Below are positions 1 through 9,520 of a stretch of 64,000 nucleotides of DNA, in pieces. Source of the stretch: UBA9926 sp913064795 (GTDB lineage Bacteria > Pseudomonadota > Gammaproteobacteria > Pseudomonadales > Azotimanducaceae); contig JBJKZD010000010.1 of NCBI GenBank assembly GCA_045560765.1, forward strand, positions 186,001-250,000, read 5' to 3'. The notes under the pieces were generated by a model. The model saw nothing but the letters and a program-made list of their open reading frames with translations, did no database searches and was not told where the DNA came from. The position numbers and the translations under genes are program-made. The first letter of the stretch is position 1; each line of letters opens with the position of its first letter.

Positions 1-337
1 TGCCATCAGTCCGATCAGAGCGCTATTTTCTCGCTGGCTGCCTAAGCCGGGAGAAGGGCCTGCACGTGACAAGCGAGAGGCAGGTTTTTTTGAAGTGATT
101 CTCCATGGTACGGCGGGCTCGGGCGGCAATCAGCAATCGATCAAGGTCAAAGTGACTGGAGACCGCGATCCGGGTTACGGCTCAACCGCTAAAATGATCG
201 CTGAAGCCGCAGTCTGTTTGGCGAAAGACCCGCTCACTGGCCAGGGTGGGGTCTTGACGCCGTCAGTGGCGATGGGGGAGCGCCTGATTGATCGGTTGAT
301 TGAGAATGCGGGTCTGACGTTTGAGGTGATCGATTAG
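1..337 (+). CDS. C-terminal part of a saccharopine dehydrogenase-like / trans-acting enoyl reductase-type protein (5' end outside window)
   Basis: An open frame enters from the left edge (first whole codon at base 2) and stops with TAG at 335-337, giving about 111 C-terminal residues. The tail GSTAKMIAEAAVCLA, then GGVLTPSVAMGERLI and NAGLTFEV, resembles the C-terminus of the NAD(P)-binding saccharopine dehydrogenase-like family that includes trans-acting enoyl reductases. The Rossmann N-terminus lies outside the window, so substrate and reaction cannot be judged. The ATT at 95 is an internal codon, not a start. The gene ends about 90 bp before dnaE on the same strand; the neighbourhood gives no functional link. 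Confidence 0.7.
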   Translation, partial: AISPIRALFSRWLPKPGEGPARDKREAGFFEVILHGTAGSGGNQQSIKVKVTGDRDPGYGSTAKMIAEAAVCLAKDPLTGQGGVLTPSVAMGERLIDRLIENAGLTFEVID

Positions 338-426
338 GTTGATTCGACCGCGGAGATCGAGAGATTTTGGTCAGTGACTTTCTCGGTTATGATGTCTAAT
401 TCTAGCCCCATGTTTGACGCACTGAT

Positions 427-3400
427 ATGACCCAACCGTTTGTTCATCTTCGCGCACATTCAGAATACGCGTTGGTGGATGGAACGGTTCGTATCAAGGC
501 GTTGGTCCAGGCCACTCAGTCGGCCGGGATGCCCGCAGTTGCGATCAGCGATTTGAATAATCTGTTTGGATTGGTCAAATTTTTCAAACAAGCGGTATCC
601 GCGGGTGTTAAGCCCATCGTCGCTTGCGATGTATGGGTCGAGGATCAGGACCCTTCTGCCGAGCCTTCGATGCTTGTTCTGATTGCGCTCAGACAATCGG
701 GTTATAAAGCCCTGAGTCGTGTCTTATCTAAAGGTTATACAGAGAACTATCATCAGGGCCGTATGGTGCTCCGTCGCGAGTGGTTAAAAGAAGACGGGGA
801 AGGGCTGCTCGCGCTTTCAGCAGCGGCAGACGGAGACGTCGGCAAAGCCATCCTGGCGGGTCAGTCTGACGAGGCTGAGGCCCGGGCGCGATACTGGCAG
901 TCGATGTTTCCAGAAGGTTATTACCTCGAACTTCAGCGTTTGGGTCGCTCCTTCGATGAGCTTCACATTGAGGGCGCACTGGCGCTATCTGAGCGCTTAC
1001 AAATTCCGGTAGTCGCAACCAACGACGTTCGATTTATGGCGGCCGATGAGTTTGAGGCTCATGAAGTTCGGGTTTGCATCCATCAAAGTCGAACGCTAGA
1101 CGATCCGAGGCGAGAGAAAAAGTACTCAGAAGAACAGTATTTCAAGACCGCGGCCGAGATGACGGCCCTGTTTCAAGATATCCCCGAGGCGATTGAAAAT
1201 ACAGTTGCGATCGCGCAACGGTGTTCCGTAGAACTGGTCCTAGGCCAATCATTCCTGCCTGAGTACCCGGTCCCAGAGGGCCAAACCATGGCGGGCTTTT
1301 TGGAGCAGACGGCCCTTGAGGGATTACAAGAACGGTTTGACCTATTCCCAATTGAAAAGAAACCTGCCTCCGAAGATTGGCAACAGCATTACTTTGATCG
1401 GCTCGCCTTTGAACTCAATGTGATCAATAACATGGGGTTCCCAGGGTACTTTTTGATTGTGATGGAATTCATTCAATGGGCGAAAGCCGAAGATATTCCC
1501 GTCGGACCAGGCCGGGGTTCCGGTGCAGGGTCGCTCGTCGCTTACGCCCTCAAAATAACAGATGTTGATCCCCTCGAGTATGACCTGTTGTTTGAGCGAT
1601 TTTTGAATCCAGAACGGGTGTCGCTACCGGACTTCGACATTGATTTCTGTATGGATGGGCGCGACCGCGTCATCCAACATGTTACCGAACGTTATGGTGC
1701 GGAAGCGGTTTCTCAAATTATTACGTTTGGCACGATGGCGGCTAAAGCCGTGGTGCGTGATGTGGCACGGGTTCAGGGGAAATCCTATGGGCTCGCCGAT
1801 AAGCTCTCAAAACTCATTCCTTTTGAACCTGGCATGACGCTGGCGAAAGCCATGGAGGAGGAACCGCTTTTAGTTGAGTTTGTTCGGGGAAACGATGAAG
1901 CCGAAGAGATCATGGAAATGGCGTTTAAGCTTGAGGGCCTAGCTCGTAACGTCGGTCGTCATGCGGGTGGTGTTGTGATTGCGCCGACCCGTCTCACCGA
2001 TTTTTCGCCGACCTACACAGATGATTCGGGTGGGGGCTTGATGACCCAATTCGATATGAACGATGTCGAGCAAGCAGGCCTTGTGAAATTCGATTTTTTG
2101 GGTTTGCGAACGCTCACGATCATCGACAATGCGGTCAAAAGTATCAATGCCCGTATGAGCCTCGACGGCGAGCCTTTGGTGGATATCGACAGACTCGACC
2201 TTGAAGACGCTGCCATCTATGCCGATCTTCAAGCCGCGAAAACGACGGCGGTCTTCCAGCTTGAATCTCGGGGCATGAAAGACCTCATGAAACGCGTCAA
2301 GCCTAATCGGTTTGCAGACATTGTCGCCTTAGTTGCGCTTTTTCGTCCTGGTCCACTTCAGCTCGCCGATGACTTTATCCGGAGAAAACACGGCCTGGAT
2401 GAGGTGGATTATCTTCATCCGAGTCTTCAGGAAGTGCTCAAAGATACCTACGGGGTGATGCTGTATCAGGAGCAGGTCATGCAGATCGCTCAGATACTCG
2501 CGGGATATTCTTTAGCGGATGCCGACCTCTTACGCCGGGCGATGGGAAAGAAAAAACCCGAGGAGATGGCAAAGCAGCGCGAGACGTTTGTGCAAGGCGC
2601 AGTTAACAATTCGGTGGCGGAAGCGCAGGCCGGTAACATTTTTGATCTGATGGAAAAATTCGCGGGTTATGGCTTTAACAAACCCCACTCGGTCTGTTAC
2701 GCGTTGGTGGCCTATCAGACGGCATGGCTCAAGCATTACTACCCAGCTGACTTTATGGCCGCTGTGATGTCGGCTGATATGCAAAACACCGACAAAATTG
2801 TCATCAATGTGGACGAATGTCGAGAGATGGGGCTGACCCTTGATCCACCCAACGTTAATTTCGGCGACTATCGATTTGTTGCACAATCTAAAACCCGCCT
2901 CGTGTACGGATTGGGCGCAATCAAGGGTTTGGGAGAAGGCCCGATTGAAGCATTGGTGAATGCCCGACAGAGTGCCCCTTTCAAGGACTTGTATGATTTC
3001 TGTCAGCGCGTCGACCCCAAACGGTTGAACCGTCGTGCGCTTGAGGCGCTGATTTCTGCTGGCGCCTTGGATACTATCGGGGGTGATGCTGATGGCGGAC
3101 TCGTTGAGCTTGATCAACGACGAGGCTGGTTATTGGCTCGCCAAGAGGAAGCGCTGCGCATTGCAGAGCAGTCAGCCCGAGATCAAGAGGCAGGCCTCAC
3201 GGATTTGTTTGGAGAACTTGAGCCGGTGAATCAACCTGAGGAACGGCTTGGCGGCAAAATGACTGAACAGGCGTTGACCATGGCGAATCGGTTGGCGCGG
3301 GAAAAAGAAGCTCTAGGGTTGTATTTAACCGGTCATCCCATCGATGTTTATCGCTCAGAACTCAAACATTTTGCGAATACCCGCATTGCTGATCTCCGAG

Positions 3401-3939
3401 CAAGCCAAAATGATCAGGTGTTTGCTGGGTGGGTTGTGGGCCTTCGCAGCATGAAGACCCAGCGAGGCGCGGTTGTCTTTGTGACTCTAGACGATCGTTC
3501 TGCGCGCATCGAAGTCGGTGTTTTTTCGGACTTACTGGATCTTGTTCGAGATAAAATGAGCAAAGACAGTTTGATTGTTATCCGCGGTACTGTTTCCCAA
3601 GACGACTTTTCTGGGGGGCTCAGAGTTCGCGCTTCAGAGGTTCAGTCCCTGGTCGAAGCGAGGCAGCGAACCTTGCGTGGACTGAGTTTGAAGGTAACGA
3701 GCGAGGGCTTGGATGAGCGCTTCTCTAAAGCATTGGCGGGTCTATTGCAGGAACACCAAGAACCTAAGCGCAATGGCTGCCCCGTGATTATTGAATATCA
3801 AAGTCCCGGCGCTTGTGCAGAACTTCAACTCGGCGATCAGTGGCGGGTCAAACCTTCTGATGAGTTGCTTGAGTGTCTTCGGTCGAAATTTGGCTCAGAG
3901 CAAGTTGGCCTCCAATACCATCCCCTTACGGGGGGCTGA
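427..3939 (+). CDS. dnaE: DNA polymerase III alpha subunit
   Basis: Catalytic subunit of the replicative polymerase, 1170 residues, close to the usual DnaE1 length. The N-terminal PHP domain begins FVHLRAHSEYALVDGT. The palm carries the acidic triad in PDFDIDF (Asp402, 404 and 406). The middle contains GPGRGSGAGSLVAY and GYGFNKPHS, and an OB-fold-like region (FAGWVVGLRSMKTQRG) lies near residue 1000. The start is the ATG at 427; no strong Shine-Dalgarno is visible before it. The stop overlaps the tilS start (ATGA at 3939), implying translational coupling. In Pseudomonas-type genomes accA usually follows dnaE; here tilS follows directly. Confidence 0.98.
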   Translation: MTQPFVHLRAHSEYALVDGTVRIKALVQATQSAGMPAVAISDLNNLFGLVKFFKQAVSAGVKPIVACDVWVEDQDPSAEPSMLVLIALRQSGYKALSRVLSKGYTENYHQGRMVLRREWLKEDGEGLLALSAAADGDVGKAILAGQSDEAEARARYWQSMFPEGYYLELQRLGRSFDELHIEGALALSERLQIPVVATNDVRFMAADEFEAHEVRVCIHQSRTLDDPRREKKYSEEQYFKTAAEMTALFQDIPEAIENTVAIAQRCSVELVLGQSFLPEYPVPEGQTMAGFLEQTALEGLQERFDLFPIEKKPASEDWQQHYFDRLAFELNVINNMGFPGYFLIVMEFIQWAKAEDIPVGPGRGSGAGSLVAYALKITDVDPLEYDLLFERFLNPERVSLPDFDIDFCMDGRDRVIQHVTERYGAEAVSQIITFGTMAAKAVVRDVARVQGKSYGLADKLSKLIPFEPGMTLAKAMEEEPLLVEFVRGNDEAEEIMEMAFKLEGLARNVGRHAGGVVIAPTRLTDFSPTYTDDSGGGLMTQFDMNDVEQAGLVKFDFLGLRTLTIIDNAVKSINARMSLDGEPLVDIDRLDLEDAAIYADLQAAKTTAVFQLESRGMKDLMKRVKPNRFADIVALVALFRPGPLQLADDFIRRKHGLDEVDYLHPSLQEVLKDTYGVMLYQEQVMQIAQILAGYSLADADLLRRAMGKKKPEEMAKQRETFVQGAVNNSVAEAQAGNIFDLMEKFAGYGFNKPHSVCYALVAYQTAWLKHYYPADFMAAVMSADMQNTDKIVINVDECREMGLTLDPPNVNFGDYRFVAQSKTRLVYGLGAIKGLGEGPIEALVNARQSAPFKDLYDFCQRVDPKRLNRRALEALISAGALDTIGGDADGGLVELDQRRGWLLARQEEALRIAEQSARDQEAGLTDLFGELEPVNQPEERLGGKMTEQALTMANRLAREKEALGLYLTGHPIDVYRSELKHFANTRIADLRASQNDQVFAGWVVGLRSMKTQRGAVVFVTLDDRSARIEVGVFSDLLDLVRDKMSKDSLIVIRGTVSQDDFSGGLRVRASEVQSLVEARQRTLRGLSLKVTSEGLDERFSKALAGLLQEHQEPKRNGCPVIIEYQSPGACAELQLGDQWRVKPSDELLECLRSKFGSEQVGLQYHPLTGG

Positions 3940-5282
3940 TGACCGCCTCACTGCTGCCTGACCTGGCCCTTGAGACCCTGCGAGGGCCCTTAGTCAATCG
4001 ATTAATTGTGGGCTTAAGCGGAGGTCTGGACTCGGTGGCGCTGCTTCATGCGGTGGTCCAGGAGGTCGAAGGGCCAGAGATACTCGCCCTGCACATTAAT
4101 CACGGCTTGCATTCAGATTCCGATGATTGGCAAACACACTGTTTGTTGCTCTGTCGTGCATTGGGGGTAGATCTTCTGAGCGAGGCGGTCCAAGTCGACA
4201 GGCAACACAGCGTCGAAACAGCAGCAAGATTGGCTCGCTATCAAGCTTTCGAAGAGACGCTAGAAGCAGGCGATCTATTGCTTTTAGCGCATCATGAAGA
4301 CGATCAGCGGGAGACTGGTTTTTTCCAGTTGCTTCGAGGTCACTCCGGCGCGGGGCTTTTGGGGATGCCGATGCTTCGCCCTTTAGGACAGGGCCAGATT
4401 TTTCGACCGCTTCTAAATGTCCCCAAAACTGTTTTGAAGCGTTATGCGCAGGATCATGGACTTGGGTTTATTGATGACCCGAGTAACGAAGACCTGAGCC
4501 ATGACCGGAACTTTATTCGCCACCAAGTTTTTCCGCTGCTGAACTCAAGATTTAGGGGCTGGTCGGAGCGCTTTATAGACCAGTTGTCTGAAGACGAAGG
4601 GACTCGGCGTCTTTTGATTGATGTTGGCCGTGACGATCTCAGGGCTATTGCTATAGAAGCAGGCTGGGACGTCTCCGCATTGATGGCGCTTGGTGCGGGG
4701 CGTGCCTTGAATGCACTAAAAACACTCATCATGCTGGTGACGGACAACGTGCCCCCACGGTCCCAAGTTGATGCGTGTTACCACATGCTGACCCATGAAG
4801 CAGGCCAGCGACCTGGGGTTTTTAAAGTATTGGGCTTTGAGCTACATCGGCATCAAGGAGTTTTCAATTTAGTGCCAGAACTCAGCGGTTCTTGGATGCA
4901 GGGCCCTCCTAGGGTTGATGCCCAAGGCATTTGGACCGTGCAGGGGTGCTCGCTGGAGGGTAAAGCGGGCTTTGGGGGTGTCAAAACCGATCTGCCGGGG
5001 CTGAGCTGGACGCTCGATAAAAAAGGTAAAACCATCGATCTTGGGCACCGGATAAGGGTCTCGGAATTGCTTTCCCAAGCGGGTATTCCAGTATGGGCGC
5101 GGCTCAGACTACCTTTACTCGAGCTCGATCACAAAGTCGTTGCGATTCCAGCCTTACCAAGGTGGCACTTTGATCAGCGCACCGCCATTGAGTATGCGGA
5201 ATCAGACGAGCAGCCTGGCCAACATTACGCCGTTTCCTTGGATGATGACCTGAATGTGAAGGGAATTGTATTGAGCCCTTGA
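3939..5282 (+). CDS. tilS: tRNA(Ile)-lysidine synthase
   Basis: Uses ATP to attach lysine to C34 of tRNA-Ile(CAU), changing its decoding from AUG to AUA. 447 residues from the ATG at 3939, which overlaps the dnaE stop. The PP-loop motif SGGLDS lies at residues 27-32, followed by HINHGLHSDSDDW and a DDP-SNED-HDRNFIR-type segment typical of TilS. The C-terminal part is more divergent, as in the family. An upstream in-frame start at 3873 would add 22 residues before the conserved region and would lie inside dnaE, so 3939 is preferred. Confidence 0.96.
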   Translation: MTASLLPDLALETLRGPLVNRLIVGLSGGLDSVALLHAVVQEVEGPEILALHINHGLHSDSDDWQTHCLLLCRALGVDLLSEAVQVDRQHSVETAARLARYQAFEETLEAGDLLLLAHHEDDQRETGFFQLLRGHSGAGLLGMPMLRPLGQGQIFRPLLNVPKTVLKRYAQDHGLGFIDDPSNEDLSHDRNFIRHQVFPLLNSRFRGWSERFIDQLSEDEGTRRLLIDVGRDDLRAIAIEAGWDVSALMALGAGRALNALKTLIMLVTDNVPPRSQVDACYHMLTHEAGQRPGVFKVLGFELHRHQGVFNLVPELSGSWMQGPPRVDAQGIWTVQGCSLEGKAGFGGVKTDLPGLSWTLDKKGKTIDLGHRIRVSELLSQAGIPVWARLRLPLLELDHKVVAIPALPRWHFDQRTAIEYAESDEQPGQHYAVSLDDDLNVKGIVLSP

Positions 5283-5352
5283 GGCATCAGTGTTAGTCTA
5301 GAAACCCATCTTGGGCGAGTCCTTTTGCCCGACACCAAAAGATGGGAAGTCT

Positions 5353-7005
5353 ATGAGTCGTTTAATTTTCGTCACTGGTGGAGTTGTTTCCTCATTAGGA
5401 AAGGGCCTCACGGCGGCGTCTCTGGGTGCTGTTCTGGTCTCTCGCGGTTTAAAAGTCACGATGCAGAAGCTCGACCCGTATATCAACGTTGATCCAGGGA
5501 CAATGAGTCCGCTCCAACACGGCGAGGTGTTTGTGACCGCCGATGGCACAGAGACGGATCTTGATTTGGGTCATTACGAGCGCTTCATCCAAACCCGAAT
5601 GACCCGGCAGAATAACTTTACCACCGGGCGCGTTTACGCGGATGTGATTGCACGTGAGCGTCGGGGCGATTATTTGGGCGCGACGATCCAAGTGATTCCT
5701 CACATCACGGATGAGATCAAATCGCGAATCCTAAAAGTTGCCGAGGGGTTTGACGTTGCATTGATCGAAATAGGCGGCACTGTGGGTGATATTGAAAGTC
5801 AGCCCTTTTTGGAAGCGGCGCGTCAGCTGAGGTTTGAACTGGGTTCCTCCAGGGCTTTGCTGATGCATCTTACGCTGGTTCCTTTTATCGCTACCGCCGG
5901 GGAGACCAAGACCAAACCCACCCAGCACTCGGTGAAGGAGTTGCGATCGGTGGGCATGCAACCCGATATTTTGATTGTTCGCTCAGACCATGAGATTCCT
6001 AAGCCTGCGCGAGACAAAATTGCTTTGTTTACCAATGTTGAGCCAAACGCAGTGATTCCTCTGCTCGATGCTGCCAGCATCTATGAAATTCCCGCAATGC
6101 TCGCCGAAGAGCAGCTCGATGAGATCGTGGTGAAAAAACTAGGGTTTGATGTCCCACCCGCTGATCTTGCGGACTGGCAACGGGTGCTAGATTTGCAGCG
6201 CCATCCAAAACATGAGATCCAGTTGAAGATGGTCGGAAAATACATGGATTTGTTAGATGCCTATAAATCCCTGAGCGAGGCGCTGACGCATGCAGGAATC
6301 CATTCCGAAACGAAAGTGCGGATTGATTTTGTGGATTCTGAGCGCGTTGAGACTGAAGGTGATTCAGTCTTAGAGGGTGCCGATGCGATCTTGGTACCTG
6401 GCGGATTTGGGGGACGTGGATTCGAAGGTAAAATTCAGGCCGCGGGTTATGCCCGTCGAAAACGACTGCCGTATCTGGGAATCTGTTACGGGCTGCATGC
6501 CGCCATTATCGATTTTGCGCGAGACGCAGGCGGGTTTTCAGAAGCCAACAGCACTGAAGTTGATGAAGCCACGCCGCATCCGATTATTGGCTTGATTACT
6601 GAGTGGGTGAACGAGACTGGCGATAAAGAGCTTCGATCGGCTGAGTCTGATTTAGGTGGCACGATGCGGATGGGCGAACAAGAATGCATTTTGTCTCAAG
6701 GGTCTCTGGCGCGGGAAATTTATGGCCAGGACAGCATCAAAGAGCGACACCGCCATCGTTATGAGGTCAATCCGAATTACATCGAACCGTTAGAAGCAGC
6801 GGGGCTTCGGGTTGCAGGGGTCTCAAAAGATCAATCGCTCGTGGAAATGATCGAGGTGGTTGATCATCCTTGGTTCGTTGCCTGTCAGTTCCATCCTGAA
6901 TTCACCTCGACCCCGCGTTCAGGACACCCTCTGTTCACTCATTTCGTCCAAGCGGCATTGAGCGAGCAAACAGCGAGAGCAGACGCGGCGCGAGGGATGA
7001 GCTGA
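5353..7005 (+). CDS. pyrG: CTP synthase
   Basis: Converts UTP to CTP using glutamine and ATP. 550 residues from the ATG at 5353 (MSRLIFVTGGVVSSLGKG); an upstream start at 5311 adds a non-conserved leader. The synthetase domain holds the N-terminal SSLGKG loop and LDPYINVDPGTMSP. The C-terminal class I glutamine amidotransferase domain has the nucleophile elbow LGICYGLH; the position most often Gln (LGMQ) is His here, a substitution tolerated in the wider amidotransferase signature. The C-terminal His-Glu pair is in QFHPEF. It lies between tilS and kdsA, in the common order pyrG-kdsA-eno. Confidence 0.98.
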   Translation: MSRLIFVTGGVVSSLGKGLTAASLGAVLVSRGLKVTMQKLDPYINVDPGTMSPLQHGEVFVTADGTETDLDLGHYERFIQTRMTRQNNFTTGRVYADVIARERRGDYLGATIQVIPHITDEIKSRILKVAEGFDVALIEIGGTVGDIESQPFLEAARQLRFELGSSRALLMHLTLVPFIATAGETKTKPTQHSVKELRSVGMQPDILIVRSDHEIPKPARDKIALFTNVEPNAVIPLLDAASIYEIPAMLAEEQLDEIVVKKLGFDVPPADLADWQRVLDLQRHPKHEIQLKMVGKYMDLLDAYKSLSEALTHAGIHSETKVRIDFVDSERVETEGDSVLEGADAILVPGGFGGRGFEGKIQAAGYARRKRLPYLGICYGLHAAIIDFARDAGGFSEANSTEVDEATPHPIIGLITEWVNETGDKELRSAESDLGGTMRMGEQECILSQGSLAREIYGQDSIKERHRHRYEVNPNYIEPLEAAGLRVAGVSKDQSLVEMIEVVDHPWFVACQFHPEFTSTPRSGHPLFTHFVQAALSEQTARADAARGMS

Positions 7006-7061
7006 GCGCGGCTGGATGATGTTGCCAAAACAAACGTCTTGATTGGATAGCGAGAAGATTG

Positions 7062-7874
7062 ATGGATCTATGTGGATATGAAATCAGGCCTTCGGCGCGT
7101 TTCTTTTTGATGGCAGGGACCTGCGTTGTTGAGTCAGAACAGATGGCGCTTGATACTGCGGGTGCACTCAAAGAAATTTGTCAGCGGCTGGACATTTTCC
7201 TGATCTACAAGTCGTCTTTTGATAAAGCGAATCGATCTTCAAAAAACAGTCATCGGGGGCCTGGTCTAGAGGAAGGCTTGAGGGTTTTGCAGAGCGTGCG
7301 AGACCAGTTAGACCTGCCTGTGATTACAGATGTCCATGAAGATACGCCGCTTGAAGAGGTCAGTGATGTTGTCTCGATCCTCCAGACGCCCGCTTTTTTA
7401 TGCCGTCAAACGAACTATATCGAGCGCGTTGCAGCTCAGGGCCTTCCTGTTAATATCAAAAAAGGTCAGTTTTTAGCGCCCTGGGACATGATTCACGTTG
7501 TAGAAAAGGCGAAGGCAACGGGTAACGACGATATTCTCGTCTGCGAACGGGGCACCAGTTTTGGATATAACAACTTAGTCTCAGACATGCGGTCATTGCC
7601 GCATCTCAAAGCGACTGGCTGTCCAGTTGTTTTTGACGCGACCCACAGCGTGCAATTGCCTGGGGGGCAAGGAGCGACCTCGGGGGGACAGAGAGAGATG
7701 GTGCCGATATTGGCGCGGGCAGCGATGGCGGTGGGCGTCGATGGTCTATTTATGGAAACCCATCCAGATCCTGAGCAGGCGTTGAGTGACGGCCCTAATT
7801 CCTGGCCGCTGGCCGAGATGGCGTCGTTACTTAGCCAATTGGTCGCGATCGATCGAGCAGTCAAGGCTGACTGA
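7062..7874 (+). CDS. kdsA: 3-deoxy-8-phosphooctulonate (KDO-8-P) synthase
   Basis: Condenses PEP with D-arabinose 5-phosphate to KDO-8-phosphate for the inner core of LPS, so the cell makes KDO-containing LPS. 270 residues from the ATG at 7062; a TTG directly before it (7059) is also in frame. Family blocks are KSSFDKANRSS, GPGLEEGL, ITDVHE, PAFLCRQT, NIKKGQF, FDATHSVQLPGG and ETHPDPE. No separate promoter is evident in the 56 bp after pyrG. Confidence 0.97.
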   Translation: MDLCGYEIRPSARFFLMAGTCVVESEQMALDTAGALKEICQRLDIFLIYKSSFDKANRSSKNSHRGPGLEEGLRVLQSVRDQLDLPVITDVHEDTPLEEVSDVVSILQTPAFLCRQTNYIERVAAQGLPVNIKKGQFLAPWDMIHVVEKAKATGNDDILVCERGTSFGYNNLVSDMRSLPHLKATGCPVVFDATHSVQLPGGQGATSGGQREMVPILARAAMAVGVDGLFMETHPDPEQALSDGPNSWPLAEMASLLSQLVAIDRAVKAD

Positions 7875-7931
7875 AGGATTCCAGAGGAGCCAGCGGCGAG
7901 CTCCGCGGCGATATGAACGATTAGAGGCAAT

Positions 7932-9227
7932 ATGACTGAAATTATAGATATTCGAGCCCGGGAAATTTTAGACTCCAGGGGCCAGCCCACATTGGAAGCA
8001 GAAATCGAACTGGCGGATGGCACCATGGGTTGCGCAGCGGTGCCCTCCGGGGCATCAACGGGCTCAAGGGAAGCGCTAGAATTGCGTGATGGTGACGATG
8101 CCAGATACCGGGGTAAAGGGGTCCTCAAGGCGGTCCACAATGTCAACACGCGGATTCGTGAGGCGCTGCTGGGGCGGGATGCAAAGGTGCAATCGGATAT
8201 CGACGATACAATGCTGGCGCTCGATGGAACAGATAACAAAGCAGAGCTTGGCGCCAATGCGATGCTCAGCGTGTCGCTTGCAGCTGCGCATGCAGCGGCT
8301 CAAGGGCAGGGGCTCGCGCTCTATGAACATCTCGCTAATTTGGATGCAACCGGGGGCCGCTACAGCATGCCGGTGCCGATGATGAACATTTTAAATGGCG
8401 GTGAGCACGCCGATAATAATGTTGATATTCAGGAATTCATGATTCAGCCGGTTGGCGCTGGTTCTTTTGAAGAGGCGCTTCGGACTGGTGCTGAGATTTT
8501 TCATGCGCTGAAGGACGTACTTAAACAGTCGGGATTGTCTACATCCGTCGGTGACGAAGGGGGCTTCGCACCCAACTTAGCAAGCAATCAAGCGGCCCTA
8601 GATGCGATTATGTCCGCCATTGATTTGGCTGGTTTTAAGCCTGGGGGTGATGTTTATTTGGCCTTGGATTGCGCCGCCAGCGAGTTTTATAGAGACGGCA
8701 AGTATCATTTGAGCGGGGAGGCTCGGTCCTTTGATAGCAATGGCTTCAGTGACTATTTAGCAGGTCTTGTCAGTGCTTATCCGATTCTATCGATTGAAGA
8801 TGGTCTCGATGAAGGCGATTGGGACGGTTGGCGGTATTTGACCGATAAGTTAGGAGGCTCCTGCCAACTGGTAGGCGACGATTTGTTTGTGACCAATCCT
8901 GAAATCCTGGCTCGCGGGATCTCTGAGAATGTCGCCAACGCGATTTTGATCAAAGTTAACCAGATCGGCACCTTATCAGAGACGCTCAAAGCCATTCAGA
9001 TGGCGCGAGAGGCAGACTATGCTGTCGTGATTTCTCATCGATCTGGCGAGACTGAAGATACGTCCATTGCTGATCTGGCCGTGGCAACAGCAGCCGGACA
9101 GATTAAAACCGGATCATTGTGTCGTTCCGATCGGGTGGCAAAATATAATCGTTTGTTACGAATCGAGGATCGATGCCGGGCGGTCTATAAAGGCCCTGCT
9201 GAATTTAAAAACCTGGGGGTTGACTGA
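7932..9227 (+). CDS. eno: enolase
   Basis: Interconverts 2-phosphoglycerate and phosphoenolpyruvate in lower glycolysis. 431 residues, standard length. The N-terminus IIDIRAREILDSRGQPT, PSGASTGSREA, GDEGGFAPN (about residue 206), the catalytic-lysine segment LIKVNQIG (about 338-345) and SHRSGETEDT are all intact. The start ATG at 7932 follows a weak GAGG at 7923-7926. Two bases separate its stop from ftsB, so the two are probably co-transcribed. Confidence 0.98.
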   Translation: MTEIIDIRAREILDSRGQPTLEAEIELADGTMGCAAVPSGASTGSREALELRDGDDARYRGKGVLKAVHNVNTRIREALLGRDAKVQSDIDDTMLALDGTDNKAELGANAMLSVSLAAAHAAAQGQGLALYEHLANLDATGGRYSMPVPMMNILNGGEHADNNVDIQEFMIQPVGAGSFEEALRTGAEIFHALKDVLKQSGLSTSVGDEGGFAPNLASNQAALDAIMSAIDLAGFKPGGDVYLALDCAASEFYRDGKYHLSGEARSFDSNGFSDYLAGLVSAYPILSIEDGLDEGDWDGWRYLTDKLGGSCQLVGDDLFVTNPEILARGISENVANAILIKVNQIGTLSETLKAIQMAREADYAVVISHRSGETEDTSIADLAVATAAGQIKTGSLCRSDRVAKYNRLLRIEDRCRAVYKGPAEFKNLGVD

Positions 9228-9229
9228 TC

Positions 9230-9511
9230 TTGAACTTCGCGAAAGTTGTGTTTGCAGTGCTTCTGCTCATCGGTTTTTATCTACAGTTTAGATTGTGGAC
9301 TGGGGAGGGCAGCTATGCGCATGTGGCAGCGCTGCAAGATCAGCTGACTCAGCGCGTTGATAGCAACGACGTCAAAGCAACGCGCAATCGACAACTGCGA
9401 GCTGAAATTATTGATCTAAGACAGGGTCTTGATGCCATCGAGGAGCGTGCCAGGACTGAGTTCGGATTGATTAAAAAAGATGAAACCTTCATCTTGCTGA
9501 TCGATGACTGA
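9230..9511 (+). CDS. ftsB: cell division protein FtsB (septum formation initiator family)
   Basis: Small bitopic divisome protein that forms the FtsQ-FtsB-FtsL complex. 93 residues from a TTG start at 9230, two bases after the eno stop. One transmembrane segment (about residues 5-21, AKVVFAVLLLIGFYLQF) is followed by a leucine-rich coiled coil and the typical IEERARTEFGLIKKDE motif. Position between eno and ispD is the conserved gammaproteobacterial arrangement. Confidence 0.93.
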   Translation: MNFAKVVFAVLLLIGFYLQFRLWTGEGSYAHVAALQDQLTQRVDSNDVKATRNRQLRAEIIDLRQGLDAIEERARTEFGLIKKDETFILLIDD

Positions 9512-9520
9512 GGGGATCGA

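Noticed and set aside
2530..3117. Long minus-strand open frame (195 codons) inside dnaE
   Set aside because: Lies fully within a conserved polymerase gene, has no recognisable motif, and reflects codon bias on the complementary strand.
3873..3938. Upstream start for tilS
   Set aside because: Lies wholly inside dnaE and adds residues not typical of the family; the ATGA overlap at 3939 is more plausible.
7493..8257. 254-codon minus-strand open frame across kdsA and eno
   Set aside because: It covers two well-conserved genes on the other strand and its Ser/Ala/Arg-rich translation shows no family feature.
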